Source of the DNA: Pipra filicauda
Taxonomy: Eukaryota; Chordata; Aves; Passeriformes; Pipridae
Reading direction: 5' to 3'
Assembly (NCBI RefSeq): GCF_003945595.2
Contig: NW_024104423.1
Span: 248,001-312,000 of the forward strand
Length of the DNA stretch: 64,000 bases
The position numbers were made by a program, and so were the translations under genes. Below, piece after piece: positions 33,230-64,000 of this stretch; the stretch's first letter is position 1, and the number at the start of each line of letters is the position of its first letter. The notes under the pieces were generated by a model that worked only from the letters and a program-made list of their open reading frames with translations, was not told where the DNA came from and searched no databases.

Positions 33230-35359
33230 CTGAAGCAAAGCAAGAGCAAAAAGTGCACAAGCGAGAAATGTGGATACATCACAAATTCAGTCTGAAACCA
33301 CCGTAACTGAATCCCTGGCAGAAGCATGTTTCAAGGCAGCTATTACTCTAACTTTCATGGACACGTCTGCCAAAGCGAAGCAAAGCGAAGTAAAATCCAG
33401 CCTGTTACCTGGGAAGTGACCCACTTGTGTTCCCTGGTAGTTCTGCCGAAAGGAGGGAGGCAAGAGGACAGATTTTTGAAAATAAAGTAGTAGAAATAAG
33501 CTGCTGCCAAAATGCAATCATTATTAAAAATATGCTAATACTAAGTAATAAACATCAGTTATCAGTTATTGCAAAGAGCAAGTCATGTTCTTTTGCACTC
33601 TGGAGGATGGAAGAGCTGTGACACTTGTTTCTGTGGTATATATATCCCTGGACAAAGATGGAGTGACCTGCATATCATCCTTGCATTGGCTTCATGTCAT
33701 ACTAAGAAAAATTATGAAATCATTTAAAATTTTTTTAATTTAAATTTTTCTGAGTTCTTTAAACTCAGAAAGTTTGCTGTATATCTAATTACAGATCTTC
33801 TCATTATTGTATTTTGAGATTTTAAAATTAAGCTATGTTACTTTGTCTGATATGCAGCTGCTGTGACTAAATAGTCTGAACTTTTTTTTATAAGAGATTA
33901 CTAATGTACATAATTACACAAGTAAATCTTAAAATTGCAATAATGTCATCAAGTTTGATACTTGAGCTTTAACCATTTTAGGAGATAAGGCTGTGTGAAC
34001 ACATACTGAATGCTGAAAACACATTATCTTTACATAATTTCATGTTAAAAATCCCTGTGACGTGAAATCTGTTCTGAAAGAAAAAAGATTCATACCAGAT
34101 AAACTTAACATGTTCCTTGATACTGGTGATACTATTAGTGCATAAAGTTAGGCACATGGTAACATATTTTGGTAATTTATAAGTCTGATCTAAATCTGGA
34201 CTATTTTTATAGAGATTAAGATCATGATCATTAGCCCTTTATAGAAACTGATTTAAAAAAAAAATAAAAATTGCAAAAATCAGCACTTTCACCATTGATA
34301 ACTATGTTGAATCTATTTTTACCTGAACCATCAAGAATTTCCTCATACTTTCACTTCACCTTTGATGTTAGCTGACAGTAAACCTCAGATGGCAAGGGTT
34401 TAAGTGAGCATTAACTGTACAACACTTAGTAGTGGCATTCTCACAGAAATGCCAGTACTGCACCAAAATGAGTCCCTGGGAAACAGCAGTATGTCTGCAG
34501 TTACAGTAGTCAAAATCGACAAGGGACAGTACGTGAAAGGTGCGCACAGATCATGCTTGTAGTGAAAATATATGTGTTAGTTCTTTAGACTTTGATGTGA
34601 AGAATTGTGCCGTTGTGAAACTAGTAATGAAGAGATTTATAGACATGGGACATTGCTCTCCTAACTAGCAATTGGGCTGGTAACTGCTTCTGACCCTATC
34701 CTATGTATATCTAGTATCATATATATATATCCTATATATGTCCAGCAGGATCTGTTGCTTTTCCTCAGTGAATAATAATTAATGGCACTGTAAAATAGCT
34801 GACATGGAGTTTTTAATCTATGTAAGTGTGTTCAAAGATCTGGACAAATGTTTTTTTCTCTGAAACATTTTTATCCAAAAAAAAACCCCCAAAAAAACCC
34901 CAACCACATTTTTTTCCTATGGTCCAGTGAAGATTCTTTTTGCAGCTTTAAAAGATCTTGATGAAATATGTTATTTCTGGATCTCCAATGTCAATTTTGA
35001 ATGAAATTAACTGACACTTTGATCTAACAAAATACTTACCTAACACCCTTAAATCACAGTTTGTGAGCAGGTCCGTTGAGGAAGCACAAGACTACTCCTG
35101 TGCCAGAATTTGCAAAAATACCTTGTTGAGTTGAGATGTGAAGTAGTGAAGGTCTGGACAGAAAGGTGTGAAGAGATGCCATTGTGAGTTTTGTCATAAA
35201 CAGCAAAGTGAAGATTAACAAGGATCTAAAGGGAAGCTGAAGGTAATTAAAGTGTGAAAGCATTAAGACGCTAAGATAATGTGTACAACTACCAGAGCTG
35301 TGACTAGTAAAACAAGACAGTGAAACCAGCTTGTGATAGAAGGAAAGAAGTGAATTCAG

Positions 35360-35365
35360 TTTATT
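35360..35365 (-). terminator. MYOM1: Candidate poly(A) signal for the proximal MYOM1 end
   Basis: First AATAAA on the minus strand downstream of the TGA at 35959, implying a 3' UTR of about 600 bases. The 69-codon open frame at 35621-35830 (-) falls in this UTR and is not taken as coding. Confidence 0.5.
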
Positions 35366-35958
35366 TGTGAACAGAGAGGAGAGTTCATACATTTTTACAG
35401 ACACATACACACGCACACATATTAGTATCCTGGCCTACTAAGCCTTATTTTCATTTATGTTACAGTACTTTTACCCCATTTGGGCAGATTAAACAATATT
35501 TCAGGATGTAAATGACACCCATTTTAAGGCTTCTCTAAATTAACACAGCAATACAAAGAGGCCTCAACGTAGACAAAAACCAGCACTAATTTCTCTATGA
35601 TCTAACACATTCCATCTATGCTACTTTACCAAACCTGGAATAAATCCTAACTGCTGCTCAAAAATGCCTTGATCATTTTCAATCTTTCCATCTACCACAT
35701 CAGTTGCTTCCACTGAAACAATTCTTGACCCTTTCCTTCCAGATGCTCCAGGGAAAGGGTCAAATGTTGGACCTGTGTTAGAACACAACTGGACCTGTTT
35801 TCCCTGGCACAATAAGTGTACTAGAAGCAAAAGTGAAGTGAATGGAAAAATCCAAGGCTGCCTGCTAAAGCAGAAAGCCAGTTACACACACTAATTATGT
35901 CATCCTATCATCCAAAATCTCCCCCATACTTCTGTCTTCTAGTCTTAAACTCATGCTT

Positions 35959-63754
<27,796 letters not shown>

Positions 63755-64000
63755 CTGTTTCAATGTAAATAACACATAATTAGGAAGTAATATTTCAATT
63801 GTCAGACTGGCTTTCACTTACCATATTCAGGTGGCTCCCACCATGCGTTTCCTAATTAGGACAATATTTATGCGCTCAAGGTAAGTTTCTGGAGCTGGAA
63901 TAAGAAACGCAGGATAAAGCTTCCACAACCCAAATGCAGAAGTCCAAACTGCATAGGAATTACTTTTCAGGATCCCCTGCTTTTGAAGCAAGCTGATGCA
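63755..64000 (-). other. MYOM1: MYOM1 intron upstream of My7, with an exon-like segment
   Basis: Partial intron reaching the window edge. It contains a segment at 63822-63894 with a good acceptor (TTTCTTATTCCAG) and donor (GTAAGTG) whose incoming frame meets TGA, discussed as a possible poison exon. Confidence 0.6.

Noticed and set aside
35621..35830. 69-codon minus-strand open frame after the MYOM1 stop
   Set aside because: It falls within the likely 3' UTR, without splice sites that match the MYOM1 phase.

Overview
The window is vertebrate nuclear DNA, most likely from a bird. It is AT-rich, has split genes with GT-AG introns and one CpG island, and its interspersed repeats are CR1 LINE 3' ends, the dominant repeat of bird genomes. 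The gene order, LPIN2 then MYOM1 in tandem on the minus strand, is the one found on human 18p11.3; the intergenic gap here is short. The species cannot be fixed from the sequence.

Positions 1-24,460 hold the 5' part of LPIN2 (lipin-2, a phosphatidate phosphatase), read right to left. A CpG-island promoter with a non-coding first exon lies near 24.0 kb. A 13.8 kb first intron follows, then coding exons at 9940-10131, 6813-6908 and 3093-3391. These give the first ~195 residues: the N-lipin domain and the basic nuclear-localisation stretch. The catalytic half lies beyond the left edge. A possible alternative in-frame first exon (15215-15301) sits inside intron 1.

Positions ~24,460-31,680 are intergenic. 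I see no gene there, only one CR1 copy, an older repeat candidate and simple sequence.

Positions ~31,680-64,000 hold the 3' half of MYOM1 (myomesin-1, the M-band cross-linker of striated muscle), also on the minus strand. Twenty exons (63754 down to 35959) encode the last two fibronectin-III domains (My7, My8) and five Ig domains (My9-My13), with the helical linkers between Ig domains on their own very small exons. I checked every exon for length and phase; they join into one open frame of about 747 residues ending in TGA at 35959.

The most interesting point is the 3' end of MYOM1. The last Ig exon contains a consensus splice donor (GTAAGT at 36015, coding Val-Ser when unspliced). Two further minus-strand exons (33109-33229 and 31683-31909) have good splice sites and matching phases. 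They would replace the last 18 residues with a 115-residue lysine-rich tail. This agrees with the heart and skeletal C-terminal isoforms reported for chicken myomesin, and it shows a layout like the secreted/membrane switch of immunoglobulin mu: a composite terminal exon with its own poly(A) signal competing with splicing to distal exons.
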